This document shows, in pieces, positions 10,244 to 22,398 of a DNA stretch of 64,000 bases. Where the stretch lies: positions 46,279,151-46,343,150 of the forward strand of contig OY829538.1 of the NCBI GenBank assembly GCA_963691705.1, in the 5' to 3' direction. The stretch's first letter is position 1, and each line of letters begins with the position of its first letter. The stretch is from Viola odorata. Lineage: Eukaryota > Streptophyta > Magnoliopsida > Malpighiales > Violaceae. The translations under genes and the position numbers were made by a program. The notes under the pieces were generated by a model, which worked only from the letters and a program-made list of their open reading frames with translations, was not told where the DNA came from and searched no databases.

Positions 10244-13200
10244 TATAATAATGCTACCATTGTTTTGGACTTGAACCGTCCATAATAATTAAGGAAAATA
10301 ACTACAAATCCATTAAATCACGCGGTGCCCACCTCACAAATTAATCGCAATTGATTGAATGCCACGGTTTTTATAGTAATAGTAATAAAACTGAATTGAT
10401 TGTGTCATGTCAGTCTGTGTCTGTGTGCATTTAATGAGGAAAAAAATAACAGAACATTTTATCAACGGTGGTCGGTGAAGCTGAACGACCACCACCTACT
10501 CTGTTGATCTTTTTCGGTATGTTTTTTCAACATCGGTTGAAAAATACTCGCATTACCTTTACTTATTATTATTATACAATAAATAAACTTTAATACATAA
10601 TTTGTTTACCCTCTATGTAAAAGAGCACTATTTAATTCTTTCATTTCAAAGTTGTCAATAAACTGAATTATTTATAGATCAAAAAATAAGTTGGTGAGTT
10701 ACAACAAGACTTCTTTTAAGAAAAAATTTTAGCCAAAATAATATATAAATTATTATTATTATTATCATGTTATAAGATAAACTACATAAAATTTTTATAA
10801 GTTTTATTGTTTTGCACTTTGGTCCTTATAATTTTAAAACTTGTAATTGTAACCTTTTTAGTAATAAAAAGATCAATTAAAATAGTGAAAAATGAAAAAA
10901 AATAGATTAAAATGGGAGGGAAAATGTAACATTAGAGCTTACCATATTAAAATATGAAGAGTGAGAGTACTAGCAGATTACAAGATGGCAAACAAGTTGG
11001 GGAGTGAGAGAGGTCATGAGACTCGTGACTAAGGTTGTAAAAACTGGACCGAATTTAAAACTGGTGAAGTAAGAGGTTTATGATTTTAAGGTTTAATCGG
11101 GATCGAATTGAAATTTTAAAGATTTGCAAACCGAGGAAATCGGAACTGTAATATAGTGTATTTTTAATTTTATACAATGTACTATACACATAAATAATTC
11201 ATAAAAATAGAAAATATCAAAATACTTTTACTAAAAAAATTATCAAAATACTCATCAAATAAGGTGAGAATAATTTATGATTTAATAAATGTATTCATGT
11301 TGTAAAAATGGATGAAAAAAGAACTCCATTCAATTCAATTTAATTAAATTTATTAATTTTTATATTATAAAAATTAATAAATTAAATATGAAGTCTAGAA
11401 TGATGGGTTATGATATATTTTAAAATTAATTTCTTGATTTTAAATTAAATATATATTAAATTTTTATTTTGATAAAGTATATTAAATAGTTAGGAAATTC
11501 GGATTTTTATTATATGAATAAATAAATACTAATTTACTAATTATCTAGTTAAATACTACAATAGATATTAATTATAAATCAACTAAATTAATATATATTT
11601 GGTAGTTTTGACATTTTAAATATTTAATGTCAATTAATTTTATCTATGTTTGGAAAGTTTAAAAATTTATTTTCTTTATGTGCATTAATTATAAATTGAA
11701 TTAAAAGTTGGTATATAAATGTTAATTATAAGAAAATAAATGAGTATCTATCAAAAAAAGGAAAAATGTAGATCAAAATAATTATAGAAAAAGGAAAGTA
11801 CTGTAAAAGAATCCCAAAATTGATTGTTGTAAACCAAATATATATTAAAAAAATTAATCCGTGGAAACTCTTTGACCCGTGTTCGAGTCAACCGATTCAC
11901 TATTTTTTAGCAGTTTATGAATAATACGGTTTTTAGGGTTGCTGAAAGATTAGCAATTCAAAAATTAATAACATTTGAACACAACCTGAGTAGGATACAG
12001 ATCTAATCAAATTTCTTGGAAATACTTAACACCACTGCATATCCATAGACCCAGTTGCTTGTAACAGTGTTCAATGCTGAAACAGATATCTCAGTACCCA
12101 AATCGGCATTTACTTATTTACCAAAATATAGAGAGAGAGGAAAGAAGTCAAAACCTGACCTCCATGTGAAAGAGGTTTTTCTTTTGTAAAAATAAAAATA
12201 TGTATTTTGTATAGCTGGAAAAAAAGAAAAAGGTGTTTTACACTTATTATCTCACTCATTTTTCTTATTATGTCTATGTATTATTTTTCAATTTTTAATA
12301 ATTTTTTTTTTATATATGGAGATTTTAATTTTAATTTTATATTTATTTTTGATTAAATCAAAACTTTATACTCGCCGAAACTAAACAATTTAATTTACCG
12401 TGATATTTGAATGCACGTCTCCACTATCAAAAACTCAAATTTTAATGTTTGACTAAAGAAAAATGTGTAAATTTAAATTTGCCCGAGGTAAATGACCATA
12501 TTATTAAAAATATATATAAAAAATAAAGAGGAAAATGAGCATGCACTCCTCATTTGTTACATCAGCAAAACGTTTAAAAGGTGTCATGAGGAAAATTGAA
12601 TTCACTTCTTAACCGAGGCATCACTAGGAGTAGGCAAACTAAATTATCTATCGAACCGAAATTTTAATATTTTGATGATTGTTCGAATCGAATTACTATT
12701 TTAGATATCCAAATTAAAGTATTCAAAATATTATTTAGTTCAATTTGAATAATCCTCTTTTAAATATAAAAAATTCTTTGGTGGTTCTCTTTTTTGGTTT
12801 TCCAATTTTTTGACATTTAGTCTGATCCATTTATTGATGGCAAGCAAGCAAAGTTTAGCATTTTACCATTTTACCATTTTACCATTTTTTCCATAATTAC
12901 CAATACATTTCTGAACTATTAAAATAAAAAAGGAATTGATGATATAAAACAATGGGATAGAAAAAGGAAATTGTTACGCTATGCTTCATCATTTCATTAT
13001 TTATGTATTGTGGTTGTCATATTTGAATGAAAAAAATTATGACTCGTATTTATAACCTTATTTTTTGTCTACTAACGAAGAAGAATCAATGCAACAATTG
13101 CTAACCACTCTTCCTGTTCCCATTTTTCCATTTTTGCTTGCCAAGAATAGGTCTTCGATTCTGCTTCAAGGAATGCAATCTTTGCGGTAAGAATGTGTGA

Positions 13201-13886
13201 GCACCAAATCCACGCTATTGACGGAAATTCAAGCCCAGATTTGTCTTCAAAATTTCAAAAAAAATTCACAAAAAAAACACAAAAGGGTATTGAAGGGAGG
13301 ATAAAGTCAAACACGTTGGTAGAGCTGCATTATGCATATTGAAAAAGTATGAAAACCACTCAAATGTTCACATTGCCAATGCAAATGTTCTCTATTATTT
13401 GCTGGGAACCGAACCATAAGCAGGTGCTGTTGGGTTGTTTTCACACACCACCCAGCTAGATAGGCTGCAACAACATATTCAATCATGAATCAATCAACAA
13501 CATAGGTCAACAGCACATGCGATCAATGTACATAATCTTCTAGTTCCAAAAAAATTAGGTGCAACAATAATCAGAGTCGTTCGCTTCAATAATGTATAAT
13601 CAATCATCAACGAAGGACCTTAAGTTACTAACATACTTTGGTTTACAAGAGTTTTACAGTTCTAAGTTGTAACCAAGACCAAACACGACATGTATAAAAT
13701 GTATTCGTTGCTCTTCAAGACCAAAAGACATTTGGCTCTCCTCACTCGCCACAGCTTTTTATAGTTTATGTTATTAACTTAGTATTATTTTGATGAGGTA
13801 AAAAGAATTACGGCACAAAAATGTGACTTGCATTGACAAGTCTCAAGACTCCATGAAGGCCTGAGTGGCGAAAATTGACAACGAGA
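10244..13886. other. AT-rich intergenic DNA, no gene seen
   Basis: Long A/T runs and short ORFs without codon structure. A small tandem array (ATTTTACCA units) lies near 12862-12892. Roughly 13640-13886 may be the 3' UTR of the NFXL2-like gene on the minus strand. Confidence 0.5.
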
Positions 13887-16800
13887 TTAGATGCGCAAGG
13901 GTCTTTTCCTGTGTCTTCGTTGCTCTTCAAGTTCATTCATCCAATCAGAGAGCCACAATATAGCCTTGTATCCAAACCACGTCACAGCCACCACAGTCAC
14001 CAAAATGGTAACTGCCAGAACAAGCCACTTCATTGTGACAATAATTTGCTGCTCAAAAAATAACATATCATTTATTAACTGAACCAAGATAACTAAGAAC
14101 AACACTTCTTTTTCCAAAAGAATTGAACATACCTGCATCCTTGATACTTGTTTTGTTTCTCGTAACCTTTCACGCCGTTTTTTACGCTTTGGTGTGTGTT
14201 TTTCATCAACCATCTTTTCCTTCAATGACATTATACCAAGGTATCAAATTAAATCAGAGAAGAGCTCAACAAAAAAACTAGAAAATTTCAAAAGTACATC
14301 AGGAAATGACATCATCACTGTCATTCTAGATATTCCTCATGGTAATTTACTGCATGAATAAGGATAATGCAGAACAAGCTCAAAATTTTCTTCTTAATTA
14401 GTTTACAACTATCAAGTCCAAGAAGTTACAACTGGTTCTGATGTGATGCTTATAAGAAACTGAGAGTGTTCCTAGTTCTCAACCAAGTTTAAACTATATG
14501 TTGTTACAGGAATCAACGGACATTCTAAATTTTTGATTTGGCAAAACTATCAATACAAGCTCCATCACAAAACATAAGCAATATGAATATCAGAAAATGA
14601 GTTACATCTAGTATCTGAAGTAATGATTACCTGCAAATCTTTGGATTTACGCAAATTCAATTCTTGTTCCACAACCGGAGCGTTACTCTTGCAACCAGAA
14701 TTGCAAGGAATAAGACCAAGTCCAAAGTTATTTTTGGATATATCCTTGGGATCAGAGCCTGCTTTGTGATAGGCAGCCTGAACATCATGGCAAAGCCACT
14801 CCTTTTTCAAGGTTTGGCATAGACAACGAACTGTGACCTTCAAAAGAGAGAGTTTTACATGCAAAAACAATGTAAACGCTATCAGACAACTAAATTCACT
14901 AACTAAAAACAGCTCAACTTATCTGCATTAACATCTCAATAATCTAAATGTCACCCTGATGTCTATTGTTCTACTAATCACTTTTATACAGAGGAAATTG
15001 AAATTACTTTTTTGCTGCATCTGTCAGGTGATGGGCATTGACCAGGATGACAGATTTCTGGGCACAAATGAGTACAATTGGGCAACTTCCTGCATTTTAA
15101 AAAACTATATCAGTTCTGAAGTTTTGTTAGACTAGTTCACATAAAGTGATAGCAAAAGATTACTGACTGCAACTGGATTGCTGTTCCTTCCTTAACATCT
15201 ATGTGGGATGAAGTAGCAAACTACCTAGAACCTATAGACCCTCTATGAATGTGAGAGGAAGGAAAAACAGACAAGATGTTCCCAGGAAGTCCATCAATTA
15301 TCAATTAAGTTATGAACTAGAAAAAAGAAAGAAAGAAAAGCACTATTCCATGTTTCAGGCCATGAAAAAATATTGAATCAAAATTAAATGTAATATGAGC
15401 TCCCCATATCAATGAAAAACAAAAAAGTAATCCATGATCTCTGCAACATAAACTGCAGCAAAAATATACACAGGCATGCAAATCACATGCTTGTATTAGT
15501 GCTGTGGTTTTCATTCATACAATAAAAGAAAAGGGGGAATAAAGAGCAAAGGAGCCCAACTGCCCATGTAACGGTGGAAAAGTGAAAAGTAAAGCTCACT
15601 GTAGTTAAATAAACTAAAAGTATACTGTAAAACATACTAACTCACATGTATATGTAAAAAGAAAACACAGAAACAAAAACAAAAACAAGATACGTGCTAA
15701 AAAATAGATACAGAGATAAGTTAGCAAATCTAGATATTACCTATGGCAATGTCCACTACATGAACGAGCAGCTATTTGTTCCTTTTCTGACAAGCCCTTG
15801 TAATATAGGCACTCAAAAACGTGGACCATGGAACCACAGTGACATGATCTTTTAACAAGCACTTTGCAGGGGGGGCAATTCCCAAGATGACAAGGGAGAG
15901 GACAGGGATGCCGGCAAGTGGGGCTCCTCTTCTGTATGACATTCAAAAGGATATGAGACACCACAAGAATTTCAACAGATTATAAGTGTGTTATGAAATG
16001 TCTCTATTTTGGTGATAATTTTGTGTGGCATCTTTCGAAATCAAAATAATAGAAATAGAAATAGATGAAACAAGAACACTCAAAAGAACAATATAAAATG
16101 AATACAGGATTTAATACCTTTTCACAAGGAAGATGACACTCTTCACAAGGCTCGCTTTTCTTATGTTGAACCAAGGATGTAGACAATCGGGTCTTCAGAG
16201 CATGGCATGTTTTTGTACAATAATGATTACCACAAGGAAGAGGATTTCCACACAAATTTTCACAAGAAAATTGGGTTTTATCTGTGCAGACCATCTAAAG
16301 GTAAGATGCACACCAGAAGAGATTCCACAGCCACCGAACAAAGAGAAGGAAAATAGTTAACAATAATATGGTAATTGATATTATACAGAATCCAAATGAT
16401 AAAATGAAGAAGAATGGCAATAAATGTATATGGAACCAACCATCTTCTCCACTCCAACATGCTGGCCAACACAGGACCTCCAAACCAGTTCAGGACAAGG
16501 AGGGCATGGAGATCCTGGAGTAGATTCACTCTGATAGATTGGCTTCTTCTTCTTTGGCTTCAATTCGAATTCCAGTTTAGGAGGGGGTCTTGGACCATGA
16601 CACCTGAATAAAGCAGAAAATGAATATGACAACTTGTCAAGGGAACAAAATCTGGAACTACCTTCCAAATAAAAATCTTTAGAGATGTAATCAGAAATTC
16701 TGTAAACCTTAATTTACACTTGTGACCGCATGGATATTCTTCCTCACAAAGTAACCGGCAAGAGGGGCATGCTCCATAATGGCATCTGTGAGGCTGGACA

Positions 16801-19800
16801 AGGAAACATTAAATTCTTCAAATCCTCTTTGCCATCATGAGATAGTGGTAGCATTTTTCTATTCTAATAACTAATAAGACCACTTCCGTAGACTGTAAAG
16901 GACCAATGTTTAGTCATAATGAATGGAGCACAGTAACACAAGTACAGATGACTGAGCAAATAACCAAAAACATATACCCCAATTTATGTATATGCAATCA
17001 ACCTTGAAAGAATAGTGGCAACAGTTTGCAAACTAAGCATGCCAATGGGTGAAAACTATTATATGTAGGTATGGACCCAGTCCAAAGGATGCCAACTATG
17101 TCAGCTTGTCAAGAAAATCTCAATAACATAGCTCCAAGCCTCCATTCTTTTTCTTTTTACTTTTTTGATAAACTCCACGCCTCCTCCATCTTCCTGGCCG
17201 AAGTCCAGTAAATTGGCAAAAAAAATTCAAGTTTGAAGTTTGAATTGTGATAATAAATGAGCAGACATACACATACTACTTACTAAACATCATATGACTG
17301 TACAAATCTACAATGGTTATGGAGCTGTCTGATGTTACAACATAATTCTATCTAGGAGACTGAGTGGGAGATAGCAAAAGTACCTTGCAGTCTGGTGCAT
17401 GCCTGCATAAAGGGCATATGCCACATAACTTACGACATTTAGGAGGTTTTTGGTCCTTCTCAGTGCCACAGGGTACCTAACAGAAGATCCATGACAAAAT
17501 ACATGGAAAATGCAGAAGTATTACCAAAAAAATTGAGATGTGTAGCAAGTAGAAACAGAGCTATGTACATGCTTGCACAATGCATACACGAGTCCATTTG
17601 AGAGATAGAAAGAGAGAAGGGCAATAATCACAAGATGTTTAAAATTGTACCTCAGGTCCTTACTGGGACAGCATATTAGTAATATATACAAGAAAGGAAA
17701 TAAGTCAATTTCTGAACAAGGTTCATTTTAGAGTTGGAGCTGAGAAAGACCAATTATCAAAGCTTCAGAGTGTAGAAAGAACTTTTTACACAAAACAAGC
17801 TTTCCGAGTGTTTTAGAGAGATTAAAATCAGGTTTCAGATATTGCATCCGAGCACTCAAAGAGAAATCAACAATTTTTTCACGAAACAGATGCTCACCTC
17901 AAAGCGTGTCTCTCCACATGCGCATGAAATTGTAAACATGACAGGGCAAGGAGCACAGGCACCTCTACAATAACAAATCAACTGTTAAGCAAGCACCTAT
18001 TTAGAATTAGATATAATTCATGAGACAACTTTTCATTAGTAAATTAGTAGGACATACACTCTTCAAGTCTTAAGACTCTTAACTGATGACCTCAATGGTA
18101 AAGACTTAACACAGGAAATTTCAGAGAAATTTGTATGTAGAAGCATATACATTCTTGAATACCATGGAATTACACTACATTCTGCAATTCATCTCCATCA
18201 CCAAATTACTTAAGAACTCAGTTAACTTCATGCATATAACAAATGCCAGTTAATCAAGTTCAAGACAAACATACTGATGGCATGGAGCAGGACACTTGTG
18301 ATTCTTGCACCGCAGCCTCTTGCTACATACCTGAAATTTGAAGGAGTTATCAATATTTCACGTAAATGCAATACAAAAAAAGAAAAGAAAAAGAAAGCAA
18401 TAGCTTAAAGTGCCGCGCACCTCTCCACATGGTGGGCAATCCCCATCACAGCAGCGGCGTCTACAAGCATGCCGTCCACAATCTCTCAGTTTCTGACACC
18501 TCCTCTCACATGCCAAGTCTTGATAGCAAGGAACCTAATCTAAATTCAGTTAAATCCCCCATATATTGAAACTTTCGCAAGTTTATATGTTCAAACTCCA
18601 AAACCTTAGACTACATTGTCCATTTTATTTTCAAATTGCAGATGATGTCACTGAAAAGAACAAAATAATGCTGACCAGAACAACAAAAACTGATAAAGGC
18701 CTAATTTAGAATTTAAGAATGTACCTCCTTCTTCGATCCTCCACACCGGCAGGACTTAGTGACAACAATTCTACATGTCTCAATACAATTCCCTTTGTGA
18801 CATCTCTCATGGCACCTATGATAACCACAACTCAACATCTTATCACACGTACCACCACATACTGGCACTGCAACATCACAGGGCACTCCTTCATAGACCC
18901 TCTTCCCACATGGGCACGCCCTCTTCCCTTGTAGAGGGCACGTCCCACAATCTCCCAAATGACACCCTCCCTCGCAAACATGCTTCCCACAACCCAGCAA
19001 CTTATTGCAGGGGTTATCACACCTAAATTGCCTCTCACTACATACCTTCTCCTCAACTTTCCTCCCACACAAGCACCTATAAACCCCGCGTTCATCACAG
19101 GGAAGGCAAACACCATCGTGACAGATCTTCTTACATTTATGACTCTTACAATCTAACAATTTACCACACGAATTATTGCAGAAGAACAATTTATTAGCGC
19201 AACGCTTAACAGTGGTTAGTTTGCCGCAAAAGCAAACAGAATTGACTAGCTGAGGGCAAGAAGGGCAGGGACCAGGATGGCACAGCAACAGGCAGAAATG
19301 GCCGCAAGAGTTCTTAAGCGGGCGTTTGCATACTTCGCCGCAGGAATGTGGTATAATCCATGGGTTGTCTGAAGGAGGATCTTGGAGTTGGCCGCAGTAG
19401 CAGAAGTAGGCTTTGGGGATTTGAGAGAAGGAGTAGGAGGAGCGGCACTTAGGGCAGTGCCAGGTGGAGGATTGCGCGGCGGTGGCTGCGGAGATGGGGA
19501 GGCGGGAGAGGGCGCGTGCGGCGGAGAGATTAGAGGCTTGGCGAGCCCAGGATTGGATGCAGAGGAGATGGAAAACGGCGTAGCAGAGAGAAGTGCAGTG
19601 CCATGTGGGATGGGAAGGTTTGATGCGCTCGAGGCAGATGAGGCAAGAGAGAGCACCAGAGGAGGAAGAGTTGAGGAATGATTGGATTTTGGAGAGGTCG
19701 GGGTCGGAAGAGTGTTCCAAGTAGGACTTGAAGATGGAGTTAGAGAGATCAGAGGACGTCTGATCGTGCTCATGGTTCGAGTGGTCGGAACCGGAGTCGG

Positions 19801-19882
19801 AATCGGAACCGGAGTAGGGGTCGGAGTATGTTACAGGTTGATGACGTTGGGGTTGGAGTTGGAGGGAGCTAGCTGAGGCCAT
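13887..19882 (-). CDS. NFXL2: NF-X1-type zinc-finger protein, NFXL2-like, 13 exons, 880 aa
   Basis: Exons on the minus strand: 19882-18725, 18534-18421, 18330-18275, 17964-17898, 17476-17384, 16793-16708, 16603-16441, 16294-16118, 15931-15741, 15089-15008, 14837-14631, 14219-14133, 14048-13887. Every junction is GT-AG, and the sum is exactly 881 codons including the stop, close to the 883 aa I recall for Arabidopsis NFXL2. The protein has an acidic/Ser-rich start, a RING-like Cys/His domain at residues 80-146 (CLICLERI ... WHCPKC), then many NF-X1 fingers of the type CGH-C-x-x-x-CH-x-G-x-C. The C-terminus has a basic segment (KRKKRRERL) followed by one membrane span ([17 protein letters not shown]), a known NFXL2 trait. 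The family are nuclear or membrane-tethered regulators of stress and growth genes, the RING part being a possible E3 ligase. An in-frame ATG 12 codons upstream (19918) is also possible. A 10-kb MULE sits 84 bp before the ATG. Confidence 0.93.
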
Positions 19883-19965
19883 TTTGGGACAACTACAAGT
19901 GATTTGGGTATTTTGCACGGAGAGTTAGTTGATGGAGTATAATTTTAACCGGGAACAAGTTTAGG

Positions 19966-19974
19966 AAAATCCAT
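19966..19974. repeat. Left 9-bp target-site duplication of the MULE
   Basis: AAAATCCAT occurs immediately before the element and again at 30107-30115 immediately after it. A 9-bp duplication is the mark of the Mutator superfamily. Confidence 0.95.
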
Positions 19975-20700
19975 GGGAAAAGTCTTTTTTTTTTTTTTTG
20001 CACTTACATTTGATTTGACTGACTCATTTGACATTTGATTTGATCAAACGGTTTAAAAGTCACTTCCAATTAAAAGATATGATACATTTGGCACTTTTCA
20101 TTGACGCCGTCGGACATCAACCGTTAACTACTGATGTGTCACGCCACGTGGCATGACACTTCATCAACATAATAACGTGGCATGCCACATCAGCAAATCC
20201 AACCCGAATCAAGGTGTAAACGGGTCTAAAACGGGTCAAATATTCGGCTGAAGAACGACGCGTCGTTTATTGCGTATGACAAGCTCACACTTGTCTGAAC
20301 GACACGTCGTTCGTTGCTGAAGTGAGCGATGCGTCGTCTAAGTGGGAGTGTAATCCCTGTCGCGTGCTTCATCTTTGAAATCAATCCACGAAACCCTTTC
20401 CTCCCTCGCTCTCGCTCGAAATTGTACCACCCACTCCCTCGAAATCGAACCCTAATTTCGCTCATCGAAATCAACCTCCCTCTCGCTCGAAATCAGCCAT
20501 TTCCCTTTCCCTCTGGTTCTTTCCATTTCCCTCTCGCTCCTCCCGCTCGATTCATTATCCTCCCTCCCACGAAATCTCTGTTTTTGGCAAACGAAATCTC
20601 CACGCTCATCCAAAATCAACCATTCTCCTCGATATTAATCAGGTTTGTGCTTATTGTTTCATTTCTATTACAGTTTTAATAGATTATTGTAATTAGGATT
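19975..20700 (+). repeat. Left terminal inverted repeat of the MULE
   Basis: It matches the complement of 29370-30106. It carries three near-palindromic sites built on CGACGCGTCGT (20254-20267, 20297-20312, 20326-20338), a pyrimidine-rich leader (CCCTCGCTC repeats) and a sequence ATTAATCAG|GTTTGTG at 20634-20649 that looks like a 5'-leader splice donor and is conserved in the right repeat. Open frames within the repeat appear to be chance. Confidence 0.85.
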
Positions 20701-21204
20701 TGTTTTAATTGTTTTATAATTAGGGTTTGTTTTCTTGTTTATAAATTTTGTCATTATTATTTAATACATAGCATATGATGAATTTTGATGTGCTGGATCC
20801 TCTCTAGAGGAAATTTTCCCAGTTTTGGCACATATATGGTGGTTATTCTAGAAAAAAGTTTGATGGCTAATATTCCACATTTATGATGATGTTGTCGTGG
20901 TTTGTTTGCATTGGCTAATATTCTACATTTCTGTTGTATTTGAGATGATGCTTGTTAGGGATGCAATTTTTTGTTGCCTTTGTTGAGTATTTTGGTGAAT
21001 AGGTAGGCTTTGATCAAATTAGGCATACACCGTGTGTGCATCAAGGTTTAGGTTAGGCATATTTCATATAATGCTTATCTGCCATTAATTTCTGAATACA
21101 TGTGATATTAGTGTGATTTTTTGGGTTTTGGTGTGAAATTAGTGTTGTTTAGTGTGATATCAGAGTTTCTAATTTTGTTATGTATTAGGGATTGTACCAC
21201 TCTA
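20701..21204. other. Leader/intron region between the left MULE repeat and the GRF gene
   Basis: AT-rich sequence between the donor-like site in the repeat (20642/20643) and an acceptor-like TGTATTAG (21181-21188) just before the GRF-gene ATG. It is best read as a 5' UTR intron of about 550 bp. Confidence 0.5.
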
Positions 21205-21675
21205 ATGGTGAATGCAGAAGATGGGATTGAGAGGTTTAGTTCGGTGTTGAAGCATAGGCCAAACTACGATTACAAGCCTAGTATTTACTGTAGGTGCGGA
21301 CAGAAGACACCTAGATGGATTTCATGGACAAAGAAGAATTCGGGACTTCGATTCAACAAATGCAAGCGCAACGTCGAAGAGGGTGGATGTGGATTTTTTC
21401 ACTTCTTTCATAGTCCTTTTCCGGACAGAGCAAATGTAATTATCAATGGGTTGTGCGAAAGTGAGAAGGAACAAGCGTAGAGGATTGATAATTTGCTGGC
21501 TGAAATCAAAGAATTGAAGACGCGTGACATGGTATTCAATGGAATGGTGGACGAGTTGCTTAGTTTGAAGGATGAAAATGTGAATCTGACAACGAGGGTT
21601 AAGAAATTGAGGTTTACGTTAGTAATTTGTTATTTTGTTCTTGTTTTGATTGTATTTTTTAGTTTTTTCAATTAA
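21205..21675 (+). pseudogene. GRF-type zinc-finger, coiled-coil, membrane-anchored protein gene carried by the MULE (one stop codon)
   Basis: From the ATG at 21205 the frame encodes a GRF zinc finger (YCRCGQKTPRWISWTKKN, then RFNKC and a GCGFF block: Cys and His/Cys ligands in the usual order). After a TAG at 21478-21480 the same frame continues with a heptad-like helix (LLAEIKELKTRD, VDELLSLKDENVNL) and ends in one hydrophobic span (LVICYFVLVLIVFFSFF) before TAA. Without the TAG it would be about 156 aa. GRF fingers bind single-stranded nucleic acid in proteins such as APE2 and TOP3A. Short plant GRF proteins of this shape are numerous and of unknown role. It is convergent with the transposase and probably transcribed from the left repeat. 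Confidence 0.75.
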
Positions 21676-22398
21676 GATGATTTTGGCACTAAATTGTAAT
21701 GAAGATTATTTGTTTAAATTTTTTTAGTGTAATGGTTGTCTAAAACTTTGACTTGCGTCAAGTGGATTCATAAATTTTAGGCTTAAAATTTTGGCATCTT
21801 AATGTTAAAGTTAGTTTGCAGCTTCTATTGTATGCATTTATGAATATATGCAGAAGCTGATATTGTATGATATTGAACTGATACAAAGGCCTTTTTATAA
21901 GAGCCTCTGTGTTGCCCTTGTCTTAGAGCAAAGCTACTACTTTGGGTGAGCAGCAGGGGGTGATGTTCTCTCTTGCTGCAAGTGAAATTTAACACCAAAA
22001 GGGGTGTTTGGATTGAAAGAAAAAGGTATCCCTAAAACCCAAAATTTCAGCAATCAACTATCTCAACAATGAAATCGATAGGCGGATAAAAAGAACTCTA
22101 TTCTTAATGCCATAGCAATAATCCAAACTCTGACATTACAACAAGAGTCTAATTTTTCCATTGGGTGAAAAGCAAAAAACTAATAAATAAACATCAAAAT
22201 ATAGTGCTTAATGCCCTACTGGTACAACTTCAAAATAATTCCGTATATAATTCAGATCAAGAAAATTATAACATCCTGTATTTCCACAATTATCATGCAC
22301 TTCCAATAGCATCCTGCACTTCAAGACCTTCTCAATAGCATCCTGCATTTCCACAAGCAACTGGCTTCCCATTTTCTTGAAGAACCAGCCCCATCATA
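21676..22398. other. Region between the two convergent MULE genes, no gene seen
   Basis: AT-rich; it should hold the 3' ends of both transcripts. No coding pattern was recognised. Confidence 0.5.

Noticed and set aside
19246..19876. 175-codon minus-strand ORF and plus-strand ORFs over NFXL2 exon 1
   Set aside because: They are shadow frames of the long NFXL2 first exon, with no domain content.
20329..20679. 116-codon ORF near the left MULE end
   Set aside because: It lies entirely in the inverted repeat, is pyrimidine-rich leader-like sequence, and is not kept open in the right arm.
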